64,000 bases of DNA from Fomitopsis serialis (taxonomy: Eukaryota; Basidiomycota; Agaricomycetes; Polyporales; Fomitopsidaceae), in the NCBI RefSeq assembly GCF_022376445.1, contig NW_025954983.1:1-64000 (forward strand), written 5' to 3'. Below the pieces are notes generated by a model. It saw only the letters and a list, made by a program, of their open reading frames with translations. It made no database searches and was not told the origin of the DNA. The translations under genes were made by a program, and so were the position numbers. Shown piece after piece: positions 43,455-52,883 of the stretch. Positions within the stretch are counted from its first letter, which is position 1, and each line of letters begins with the position of its first letter.

Positions 43455-46201
43455 ATGTCTACACGCCAGACACGATCTAACTCGACTGCGAAGCCCAATG
43501 GGGCTCGGGCAAAGAAGACCGGGGCCCAGCCGACGTCAAAAGGCGCCTCCGCGGGTAAAGCGACGTCCAGCAAACCTGATGCGTCGTCCAGCAAGCACGA
43601 TGATTCGGCCGCCGCCCCCTTTAACTACAATGCTGCACTGAAAGAGGCGAAAGAGTTCGTGAGGAAGGCAATGCCGAATGCCAGCGACAAAGAAGTTCTG
43701 GCCAAGGCTCGTAGATACGTGACGGACATGAGGAAACAGGGCACAGTGTCGGAGAAGGACCGACGAGAAGGTAAGTCTAGGATCTGGCCGGTCTCCATAT
43801 AAATTGATATGTTCGCATTGCAGGCATACAGGCAAAGAGCGCGTTAATGCAGAAGGAAGATGAGGATGGAGATGGAGAGGTTGACGAGTTGGAGGAAGAT
43901 TTTGGCGAAGGTGTGGAAGTTGTGCCGCCTACTAAGGCCAACGATAAACGTGGTATGTCTTAGCTGTTGCTATTCACTGCTCATTATCACCCTCTGTTAA
44001 GCAGGGGAGCCGAACAAGACAAAAGCTGGTCGAAGAGGAAGGCTCCCCCAGCGAGTGAGGACGAAGACAGCGAAGAGGAGGGCGTGGAACAGCGGGGCAA
44101 GAAGAAGGCGAAGGTGGAGAAGAAACGCAAGCTGGCGAGAAGGAACACGTCAGATGAGGAGGAAGTTGACAGTAATGGCGGACACAGGAGCATGGTGCGT
44201 TCATCTCGGTTGCGTTCACCCATATGATGAACAAATTAACTCTGAAAGTACCCATCCGCCCGAACGCGTCGCCGTCACGGGCTCGTCTCACCTCAGGAGC
44301 GTCGAAGGAGGAGAGCCAGTTGACAGCGAGACTCAGTGAGTGTCGAACGTGCTTTAACTGGTGATGTGACTATTATACAGCATGGATCAGAAGCGAGAGG
44401 CGGACCAGCCGGCCATCGGGGGACGAAGGCAGCAGAGGAAATGGAGGAAGAGGAACCGGAGGACGTGGAGATGCAGGGCAAGGGTATGTCCAGTGCCATT
44501 ACCACAAAAAATGCGGAGCTGACCAATTATCTACAATGTGACTGGGCTGGGACAGCACCATCCACGTCCGCGAAGGGCAAGGCTAGAGCCCTTTCGCCCA
44601 GGAACCTGTCCGACAACTCTGATGAGGATGATGGCGACGCGTTCCACTCCTCAGATGCAGATGCGGAGGGGATGAGGAGGAAGACGACATCAACGTTGAG
44701 GAGAATGAGGTCGATGACGACGAGGTAAGCCCTGTTAATTGTAACTATCAGGAAGCTAAACTGTCATCGCCAGATCATTGTGAAGCATGAGGAGAAGACC
44801 CCGCCGAGAAAGAAGAAAGCCGCAGAGTCGGCCAAGGCCAAGGCGAAGCCAGCCAGCAACCCTGTTGCCAAAATTAACTACGCTACTGCCGAGGCCAAGG
44901 TCATCATTGGGACTGAGCTCCTCAAGGGCTTCGTGCAAGTGGTGCAACAGGAGTTCCGCGTCTACCTCGCCTTGGAGAATGCTTGGCCCCGCTCTAGGAA
45001 GCACGGTTTCGTGGAGAAGACCGACTCCGCTGCCATCATCATCAAGAGGGTAGGCGAACAGCACAAGGCATTCCAGGGCGAGGAGTTCCAGGCCGTATAC
45101 AAGATCTTGTCGAAACGGCGGGAGGTGATGAAATACATGGCGAAGCAGGTAAGCACTGAAGTTTCAACTCTAGCTGACACCAACGATGATGGCCCTTAGG
45201 TGTACAAGATCGCGTCACAGTTCCGCCAGGAGGTCAAACAGAAGGCGAAGCGAGTCGCTGACAGGGACTTCCTGTCCATCAAGGTGACGGAGGTTGGGCG
45301 GAACGGCGAGAGGTTAAATCCTACAGCCCGTGCGGAGAAGCTCGTCAAGGCGATTGAGGCCCGCATCAAGTGGCTGAAAGAGAAGGATGCGTTCCACCAT
45401 GGTGGCATGAAGCTGTCGGATCCCGACGACGATACATCGGCGCGTGATTGTGACCGGCGTGCATTTCTTCGTACTAATCTACTGGAACAGCACAACGAGG
45501 TCGACTTCGACATGCCATTCCACAACGATGCAGTGGCGGAGGTCATGGCGCGTCAGTGGTGGCTTGGGCAGCACCCGGAGGCACTGCGCGAGGGCAACCA
45601 GAGCCGCTTCGACCTCAACAAACCTCTCTCCAGCAACATGATTGCCCTGGTGTGCAGCGCGGTGAGTGCAACATCCATTCTTCCATGTTCATCCATGTTC
45701 ATTGATGCAATTCCCAGCTGCTCGTTTGTTTTGACGAGGCTTTGAGAGGCAACATGACGATCAACTTCGACGAGAAGTCTTACGCCCCCGAGTAAGTTTT
45801 ATCTTTGACCGGTCCTGAACTTGAACAAGCTAAGATGAGCATTGTAGGCATGACCGCATCAAAGCTCGTATCGACAGGCTCAGGAAGCTGGCGGGCCCGA
45901 AGTACCGCGAGAAGAGCGGCGCGGTTGCCGCATTCCTCAAGTCCATGAACGAGACTCTGACGAGTCACATCCGGTAATGTTCCTTATGCTACTCTGACCT
46001 AGTACTAATGTTGCCTTGCGCTCAAGGACTGTCTCTGGCTTGGGCGGCGAATGGGAGGATGAGGCCGAGGAGACTGAGAAGGAAGATGGAGAGCTGGAAG
46101 GCTTCCTTTCCAGGTGGGGGAAGAAAGCTGCGACCAGCACTGGAGCGGGGCCCTCCGGAAAGGGTGGCTCGACCGCCGGGGACCCCGACAGCTCGTCGTG
46201 A
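43455..46201 (+). CDS. P1 DUF6532-like protein
   Basis: ATG 43455 (MSTRQTRSNSTAKPNGARAKK) begins a Lys/Ser/Ala-rich, nuclear-looking N-terminus, followed by acidic and Lys-rich exons (EDEDSEEEGVEQRGKKKAKVEKKRK). The conserved part starts around 44,800: EFRVYLALENAWPR, ASQFRQEVKQKAKRVADRDF, then PFHNDAVAEVMARQWWLGQHPEAL and LSSNMIALVCSA, features I associate with DUF6532, a basidiomycete-expanded domain of unknown role. Introns at about 45,151-45,199, 45,662-45,718, 45,793-45,848 and 45,976-46,025. Stop 46199-46201. About 650 residues. A clear paralogue is carried by P2 (55,699-58,611). Function unknown; basic regions suggest a chromatin or DNA context. Confidence 0.65.
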
Positions 46202-46865
46202 GGTTCGAACAGCGCGGAGCAGTGTGGCATCTAGGCGATGACAGGTGAGTGAGTGGGTCGTGTCATGACAAGTCAATATGCTCATATGTCAAACCCCATG
46301 AGAAGAGCATCAAGCAGTGTACGTTCGAGCTGTATGATATTCTCTTTCCTCTGGTTCCCTCGTCCAAATGTTGTCTTCCCGCGGCCTCATTGTGATTGTC
46401 ATTCATGTTGTAACGTCACTTCCCAGCGCATATCCCATCTGTACTCTTCATTGCTGGTTGTATAGTGCTCATGTTACTCATGTATTTTCCCATACGGCTC
46501 CATACCCCCCTGAGCAATGTAATGAATCTGATGACCACACGTAATCCATGAACTTCTGAGTGCATGCTAGCAGTAAACCAGGCCAGAATGGTAGTGGAGA
46601 GCACTGGCAAGGAACTGGAAGTACAGCTAAGCATGACCTAAGGGAGCAAGGACATCAGGAATGTGCGTCTTGTAAGTGCGCATGAGCACACTGGAAAGTT
46701 AACAGCAACAGTTAAACATTGGTTATAAGCATGCAAAATGGTTTTGCTTACTTCTAATTAGCGGACTTGTCTTGCAAGTCCTTCCAATTGCTTGAAGTAC
46801 TTAGAGCTGCTTTGGAGCTCTGCAAGCGCTTCTAAGCACTTGCAAAGCTCTTTTTTACTCAAGGG
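46202..46865. other. P1 right subterminal region
   Basis: Noncoding. The last ~130 bp contain clustered short inverted motifs: GGACTTG/CAAGTCC around 46,764-46,783, AGAGCT/AGCTCT around 46,803-46,822, and several GCTT, AAGC, GCACTTGCAA words. Clustered subterminal repeats are typical transposase-binding regions of CACTA-type elements. Confidence 0.5.
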
Positions 46866-46878
46866 GTTTTTCCTGATG
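46866..46878 (-). repeat. P1 right terminal inverted repeat
   Basis: GTTTTTCCTGATG, the exact complement of the left end, followed by the duplicated GA and the resumed gypsy pol frame. Confidence 0.9.
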
Positions 46879-47398
46879 GAACATCTCGCCGAACAGTTCG
46901 GAGGCCGAACGTGCGGAGGGATGCTAGACCTCTATGTCGGCTACGACGAACGTTATATCGCCGAAAGTTCGAGAGATCTCACTACGTTCCAGACACCGTA
47001 CGGAGCCATGCGACTTACTACGCTTCCTATGGGTTGGACAAATGCAGTACCCATCTTCCACGACGACGTAACCTATATACTTCAGCCCGAAACTCCCGAA
47101 CACACTGTACCCTACATCGACGACGTTCCGCTCAAAGGTCCGGCTAGCGACTACGGTGGCGAAGTCATCCCCATCAGAACCAGTCCAAAACGGGAAAGAA
47201 GCGCTCACCTCCCGTCCAATGGGATTAATTCTTCGGATCAACGTGATCGAGGCACGTCCTGCCGTTCGCTAATCGCTTCTCGAGTGCTCGCCATTGGACA
47301 AGACCTTCGGACGGCCTGGCGCGGAAGCATCTCGATGATCGCGGACGCAAATCAAGCGCCGGCGTGTTCGAGCCGACCGAGGACGGTCTGGATCTCAG
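46879..47398 (+). pseudogene. pol: Gypsy reverse transcriptase, second part, then truncated
   Basis: Continues the frame broken at 29184 (EHLAEQFGGRTCGGMLDLYV), with the RT motifs TTFQTPYGAMRLTTLPMGW and the catalytic YIDD box (about 47,110-47,125). After KGPASDYGG the sequence becomes unrelated and runs into the polypurine tract, so RNase H, integrase and the rest of pol are missing. The element could move only with proteins supplied in trans. Confidence 0.85.
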
Positions 47399-47409
47399 TA
47401 AGGGGGAGA
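47399..47409 (+). promoter_or_regulatory. Gypsy polypurine tract
   Basis: TAAGGGGGAGA directly before the 3' LTR start, the expected primer for plus-strand DNA synthesis. Confidence 0.75.
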
Positions 47410-47959
47410 TGATGAGCCCTTAGCTCACCTACCCACCGAAAACGCCATTTACGGTCGATACAACGGTACACTAAGTCAGAACGGTTGACGCACTGTCCGT
47501 CCGTTCGAGGGAACCGCCCGATGTTCGAAGCTCAAGCGTCCATGTTCGGAACCCTTAGTGGCAGAGACAAGCGGTGTAGAAGCGTCGCTACATTGGTAGG
47601 ACTCCGGAGCAAGTACATGGCTACGTCAACCTAGCTAGTGACGACCCCGGCAACTCTCGTATCTATGTCCTCGACCACCACCACCCCTACCCCTACGAAC
47701 AGACGGACCGGTGTCGGAGCCACGGTCAGTGTTGACGCGCTCGAGCAGGCTTTCGAGCAACCCGACGAGGGTGCCGTGCGTGCGGCGCTGGTCGACTGCG
47801 ATGTTGTGAATCGCTCGACCCATGGACTCGAGGTTGTCGGGCAGTTGGCGAAAATCGGACAGGATCAACGACTCGCGCTGATACTGCGGGTTCGCGAGAG
47901 GACGACGCTCGGCCTGGTTAACTTGTTCGAGCAGCACCAAGGTCTCGGACCAGGCGATC
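47410..47959 (+). repeat. Gypsy 3' LTR, piece 1 of 3
   Basis: Matches 23615-24164 of the 5' LTR, ending in CGATC, the target duplicated by the copia-like element. It includes the end of the antisense gene (47,635 onward). Confidence 0.92.
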
Positions 47960-48159
47960 TGTAAGGCGCCTCACTCGTCGTGCCTCGTATGCGCTGCACC
48001 CAGTCTCTATTCAAGGAGATCTGTCTACAGAGTGCATACAAAGCGGTGACGAGGTAAAGGCTCAGGACTCGTAGGTGCGCCGGCGCGCCATACGAGTCCT
48101 GGAGCAAACAAGGACAAATATGTAATGTAAGATATACCGTAACGGGAATATCCGTTACA
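47960..48159 (-). repeat. Copia-like element LTR (3' in element orientation)
   Basis: 200 bp, identical by eye to 54156-54355. It contains two internal hairpins: GGACTCGTA/TACGAGTCC (about 48,063-48,097) and GTAACGG/CCGTTAC near its end. Confidence 0.9.
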
Positions 48160-48170
48160 CTCTCCCCCAC
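48160..48170 (-). promoter_or_regulatory. Polypurine tract of the copia-like element
   Basis: On the minus strand GTGGGGGAGAG directly before the LTR. It fixes the element's orientation. Confidence 0.7.
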
Positions 48171-48389
48171 TGGACACGACCACGGGTCCCAGCGATAACC
48201 AGAGAAACAGAGAGAAAAAGGAAAGAAAGGAATAGTACATGCAACCACCCAACGGTGGTAGCAATTGGCAAGACAACGATGATGTTGAACTGTAGACAGC
48301 GACAAACTACTTCACATCAGTGAGCCGACACGACCGTTCACCATTGTCATACACAACTCGACAGAGTTGTGCAACCAGCATGTAGACTA

Positions 48390-51300
48390 CTACTCGGACT
48401 CCGAGTAATAGTCTGCATCTTCGGAGTTACCCTCGTCTTCAGCAGATAGTGCAGAAAAACTGTAGGTATCCTCCATCTCGGACTGCTCGTAGTAGTCAGA
48501 GACTACTACTGAATTTGCCCCCTCAGAACCTGGATTCGAAGAATCCCACGAGCTATGATGCTCGGACTCGGAGAGAGACTCTGACTCAACATGGTCAGAG
48601 TAATCCTCACGAGTTGTGGTACGAGGCTCCTCATCAGAGGAGTTGTACCAGTCGGAGTCATCCTGAGGTTGACTGCGAGGTGGTACAACAAGCCATCCCA
48701 GCTTGTTGTAGGCCCAATATCGCACCATCTCCATAGGTAATGGTGCAACCAGCAGAGGATCGAACTCGAGAGGAACCACTTCCAATTCCCTCTGGAAGTG
48801 GTCCCATGCTCGTCGAGCAGCACGAGAATATGTCCCCGGTCGCGGGGACATCTCCTCGATGGCCTGTCCGCAGCTGAGTGCAGATCTCTTGCAGTGAGCC
48901 CAAATGGCCCACTCGCCATCACTCGCCGCGGATTCGGCCTCGTCGAAATCGTGGTCGAGCTGGTCCGCGAGGAGGCTGAAACACAACTCGCGCAACACCT
49001 CGTCCGTGGGCCATTGACTCACATCGACGGTTACTGGATGATCCGGTGTGCATGCTTGGTTCAAGACTGGTACTTCACGGCGCGAAGTACCATCTTCCCG
49101 AGTAAGGTCGTGGCCGCGACGGTCACCTGTATTCTGTATGTCGAGTCGATCGCTCGACACGCGTGGTACAGGTGGTTCCTGTCTCGATGTTCGACGTGAA
49201 GCTCGTACGTCGAGCTCAACGCTGGATGTACAGCCTGTGACTGCGTCCGATCCCATTACACCACTATGTGATGTACTGGCCACTCGTGAGGTGTACTGCA
49301 CATTGAGTCCCTGGCTCAATGTGCGAGTAGCTGACCTTCGCGTCGAGTCCCCATGGATAACCTGTACGTCAAGCTCACGGCTTGGCGTCCATGTAGCTGC
49401 AGGATTCGAGACCAGTACATCTTCACGAGATGTACTGGTGGTGGTGTGACGCAAGCGGTGGCCGCTCGAGGCCCCGCTCCCTTCCCCTTTTTGGAGAGTG
49501 CCCCCTCTCATGAGGACGGTAGCCCCCTCATGCACCCGCACTGGTTCGGTCTCGGTACCTCCAATAGTAGGTGAACATTGCTGTTCACCTGTGTCCGACG
49601 GTTCTTGCCTTCGTGCCGATGGGGCGTCCAGTTCATCCAGCTGCATCGGAAAACTTCCAACTAGCTCCCGGGAACGCGACCTCGTTTGGGCGCGTGACGA
49701 CCTCCTCGTCGTGCAAGTCGACGCGGACACTTCACTCGAAGTGCCTGCCGTGCTGCGCACCCGCGAGAACGAAGATTCGTTCTCGCCAGGTGTTCTTGCT
49801 CCTGACGTAGGATCATCAATCCGCGTCGAATCGTTCGACTGGGCCAGGTCCAGAGGAAGCAGCGACACATCCATCGTGGATGTGCTTGGCGGCGGTAGCT
49901 CCCGGTCTCGTTCGCTGGGCGTGCCAAATACTCCATGGTACTTGGGCTGGTGCTCGCCGTCGAAAGACACAACCAACTCGCGTCGGTCTTGCTGAACGCG
50001 ACGTGCCGGTAGCACGTAGCGTCCCGACGGTTGCCATTGATTCTCGGGTGCAGCCCATCGCACGTCTACCGTGGTAGGCGTCTTGGTCGACTGCTCGCAA
50101 TCTACCGAATGGGGCCCGGCCACTATTCCATCCTGACATTCGTTTACGACGGTGGAATGGTTCATCCCAGTGCGACACGGCGGTGGCACTGCGAACCAAG
50201 AAGATGAGTTGGCGAGTACCTCACGGTACTCGCCCTTGGCAGTCGGACGATCATGTCTGTATGCCGTACCCTCTGCGTGCGGATCCAGTGGGTGTGCGAG
50301 TACCCTGGGGTACTCGCACTCCTCCTTAGAAGGATGTTCGGCAGCACCTACACTGAGCATAAAGCTCGATGGCGGTGCCGCACCCGTCGTGGCGAGGTGG
50401 GGCGAGTCGGTAGTGCGTGTATGCGCTCCGGACGCGCCGCCGTGCGTGGCTGCTGATGCGACTACACTGTCGCTCTGTGATGTGGACGGGCCACTGTCGA
50501 TTGCGACGACCTTCCGGATGGTCGCGATCGACGCGGGTAGTGGTACCGTAGGTGGTGATGGTGGGGCGATTACCGCAAGGTACTCGCTGTCCTGGTCGCC
50601 GCCGAGCTCCTTGGATGAGCTCGCTCGCTCGTCGATCGTACCGCGTTGCGTGACCGTGCCAGTCGCGACCTGTAGGTCGCCCCGTGGGTCGTCTGTACCG
50701 CCGACGCACGTGGTGACTGCCACGACAACCGCATTGGTTGTCGTGGTCGTTACGGGTGGTGGTGGCGGTATAGGAGATGGTGGTAGAGGCGAGGGAGGTA
50801 CGTCCAACAGGGGCGTACCTTCATCTTTCGAGCACGTCTGCTCGTCTTCTTCGCGTACACTGCACCCTTCCCCCTCTCCTCCTTCTGCCTGACCGTCCCC
50901 ATCGGAATCTCCTGCTTCCACTCCCTCGTCCACGTCTTCTCCGTCCCTGTCCTGCCCATCCTTCCACCCTTCGTGCGAGCTTCCGAGTGCACGATCGTCC
51001 TGGGGCTCGTCGTACTCGTCGTAGTCTCCAACGGTGTTGGGAGGCGCGGAGATGTCGACATGATGTTGGCGAGGGGTCCCTAGGAGCGAACCATCGGCGA
51101 GAACTGTAAAGTTCTCGCCGGGTTGACGGTCGAGCAACCGTTCTGGTCGATCGGGATCCGTAAGCGCTGGCGGCTGTACTACCGGTAGTGCCGCAGATGA
51201 GTTGCGACCTTGAGCTCGCGCGTCCGTTGGGACGACGCGAGGGTCGAGTTGCAGGGTCGCCGGGTCATAGGGATCGCGAGGGTGGTTGATGGAAGCACCG

Positions 51301-52883
51301 GAGTCGAGGTCACTCCGAGGTGCTGCTAGCTGAACCGGGCGCGGTTTACTGACTGCGCCAGAGGCCCGTACTTCCATGAGGATGTACGGGCTGTTTTGCC
51401 TCACGACTGGATGCACAATGTGCCGGCCGTACGAGAGGTCGAGGCTCGCCAGCTGAACCACTGAAGGTTCAGCTGTCTTGGAGGCCAAAACGGAGGCTTG
51501 CACTTCCGGTAGGATGTGCGAATCCTCCTGGAAGTCGTCCGCGTACGAGTGGTGACCGTCGGACGTGAGATCAAATCCGTCCGGAGGGCCTGCCAGTTGA
51601 ACCGTAGGAGGTTCATCTGCGCGGGTGCGGACTGCTTGCTCTCGCCAAGGGACGGTACGGGCCTCTCTGCGATAGGCCATCCGCAGCGGTCGGCTCTCCA
51701 GAGATCTTGCGGGGTCGAGATGGTAGCGACATAGGTCGTCGGGGTCGTTCCACGGCTTGGCCAACTGAACCACAGGGGGTTCAGCTGCACTGAATCCGCC
51801 GGGGACCTGCACTTCCTCACGGAAGTGCAGTCTGCCTTGAGACACTGATGTGAGCGCGAGGCTACTGTCCGACAGGAGGTCAGTGATGTACGGGGAATGG
51901 TGATCGTTATCACCGTGTACATCGAGCAAGGATCTAGATGTACGCGCTGCACAGCCGGCAGTCGAGGTTGAATGGGGCACGTTGGACATGCATCGCTGCG
52001 TGTCCATCGTGCCACCTTGCGAATTGGAGAGTACGACCGTGAGGTCGTCCCCTAACGCAGATGCGCCGCCTTGCAGTGTGGACGGTACGACCATTGGGTC
52101 GTCCTGCAGCGCGGACATGCCGTCTTCCTGGCCCGCAACGCGCACAACGAACTTCACGGTCGTCGCCACGCTTGCTGCTGTGGGTACGGGCAAAGAAGGA
52201 GATATCGAGGTCGGTACGTCCATCTGGGACGTACCCACTACTCGACATCCGGTCGTGGAGTGGTGGGGCACGTCGGACGTGCGGTACTGCGCGTCCGCCG
52301 TGTCGCCTTTCGAAATGGATGGTACGACCGCAAGGTCGTCCCGGAGCACATGCGTGCCATCTTGCGGGACATCGGGCACGACTTCGCAGTCGTACCCGGG
52401 GACGGAAGTGCCACTTTCGTGATTCCCAGTGCACACGACAAGCGTTCCGTTTGTCGCTACGGCTCTGGGCGCGTCCATGAAGATGCAAGGCACGTCAGAC
52501 GTGCAATTCTGCACGTCCACCGAGTCGCCGTGCGTACGGTCCGGTATAACCTGTAGGTTGTACCCGGACCCGTGCGTGCGATCTGCGTGGCTAGCGGGGC
52601 GCACGACGACCTTCGCGGTCGTCGATACGGCTGTTGGCACGGGCATAGGGAGGGCTGGCGGCGAGGGCACGTCCGGTAGGGACGTACCTTTGAGCGTCGA
52701 GCCTGGGTGCTCGTGCTTGCTTTCCTCGTCGAACCCTTCCTCCTCCTCCTTTTCTGTCTGCTCATAGTCCCTCACCTCCGTCTCCGTCTCCTCCTCGTCC
52801 CCCTTGCCCTCTCCTCGCTCCGCGTTCGCCGTGGTCCGCTCGGTCTTGCTGCTCGGCGCTGGACTTGAACGCGCGGTGTTCAA
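48390..52883 (-). CDS. Copia-like element ORF2: about 1,500-residue protein, unknown
   Basis: A single uninterrupted frame of 1,497 codons to stop 48390. It has no ATG at its start: it overlaps the end of ORF1 and lies in the -1 frame (open back to about 52,945), which suggests translation by frameshifting like a pol frame, or splicing. Despite the pol position, I see no integrase, YVDD-type or RNase H motif. It is low in hydrophobic clusters and rich in Asp, Ser, Thr, Pro and Val, with recurring units like DDLxVVPSxxQGG. Blocks of VVQLA occur near 51,780-51,300, and there is a more ordered C-terminus (LRELCFSLLADQLDHDF, MVRYWAYNKLGWLVVPPR) before a Ser/Glu/Tyr-rich end. The frame has survived intact, arguing for recent function. 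Family not recognised. Confidence 0.65.
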   Translation of the reverse strand: MNTARSSPAPSSKTERTTANAERGEGKGDEEETETEVRDYEQTEKEEEEGFDEESKHEHPGSTLKGTSLPDVPSPPALPMPVPTAVSTTAKVVVRPASHADRTHGSGYNLQVIPDRTHGDSVDVQNCTSDVPCIFMDAPRAVATNGTLVVCTGNHESGTSVPGYDCEVVPDVPQDGTHVLRDDLAVVPSISKGDTADAQYRTSDVPHHSTTGCRVVGTSQMDVPTSISPSLPVPTAASVATTVKFVVRVAGQEDGMSALQDDPMVVPSTLQGGASALGDDLTVVLSNSQGGTMDTQRCMSNVPHSTSTAGCAARTSRSLLDVHGDNDHHSPYITDLLSDSSLALTSVSQGRLHFREEVQVPGGFSAAEPPVVQLAKPWNDPDDLCRYHLDPARSLESRPLRMAYRREARTVPWREQAVRTRADEPPTVQLAGPPDGFDLTSDGHHSYADDFQEDSHILPEVQASVLASKTAEPSVVQLASLDLSYGRHIVHPVVRQNSPYILMEVRASGAVSKPRPVQLAAPRSDLDSGASINHPRDPYDPATLQLDPRVVPTDARAQGRNSSAALPVVQPPALTDPDRPERLLDRQPGENFTVLADGSLLGTPRQHHVDISAPPNTVGDYDEYDEPQDDRALGSSHEGWKDGQDRDGEDVDEGVEAGDSDGDGQAEGGEGEGCSVREEDEQTCSKDEGTPLLDVPPSPLPPSPIPPPPPVTTTTTNAVVVAVTTCVGGTDDPRGDLQVATGTVTQRGTIDERASSSKELGGDQDSEYLAVIAPPSPPTVPLPASIATIRKVVAIDSGPSTSQSDSVVASAATHGGASGAHTRTTDSPHLATTGAAPPSSFMLSVGAAEHPSKEECEYPRVLAHPLDPHAEGTAYRHDRPTAKGEYREVLANSSSWFAVPPPCRTGMNHSTVVNECQDGIVAGPHSVDCEQSTKTPTTVDVRWAAPENQWQPSGRYVLPARRVQQDRRELVVSFDGEHQPKYHGVFGTPSERDRELPPPSTSTMDVSLLPLDLAQSNDSTRIDDPTSGARTPGENESSFSRVRSTAGTSSEVSASTCTTRRSSRAQTRSRSRELVGSFPMQLDELDAPSARRQEPSDTGEQQCSPTIGGTETEPVRVHEGATVLMRGGTLQKGEGSGASSGHRLRHTTTSTSREDVLVSNPAATWTPSRELDVQVIHGDSTRRSATRTLSQGLNVQYTSRVASTSHSGVMGSDAVTGCTSSVELDVRASRRTSRQEPPVPRVSSDRLDIQNTGDRRGHDLTREDGTSRREVPVLNQACTPDHPVTVDVSQWPTDEVLRELCFSLLADQLDHDFDEAESAASDGEWAIWAHCKRSALSCGQAIEEMSPRPGTYSRAARRAWDHFQRELEVVPLEFDPLLVAPLPMEMVRYWAYNKLGWLVVPPRSQPQDDSDWYNSSDEEPRTTTREDYSDHVESESLSESEHHSSWDSSNPGSEGANSVVVSDYYEQSEMEDTYSFSALSAEDEGNSEDADYYSESE

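Larger units (their letters stand above)
29185..46878. mobile_element. P1: 17.7-kb Plavaka-type DNA transposon with TET/JBP and accessory genes
   Basis: Bounded by inverted repeats CATCAGGAAAAAC (29185-29197) and its complement (46866-46878), with GA duplicated on both sides (29183-29184 and 46879-46880). It interrupts gypsy pol in mid-codon. Contents: two related unknown genes (-), a Plavaka-type transposase (-), then, divergently, two unknown genes, a TET/JBP dioxygenase and a DUF6532-like gene (all +). A 2-bp duplication agrees with the CACTA-related group to which Plavaka is assigned. Known work links basidiomycete TET/JBP genes mainly to KDZ transposons, with capture by other transposon clades also reported. 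Confidence 0.88.
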
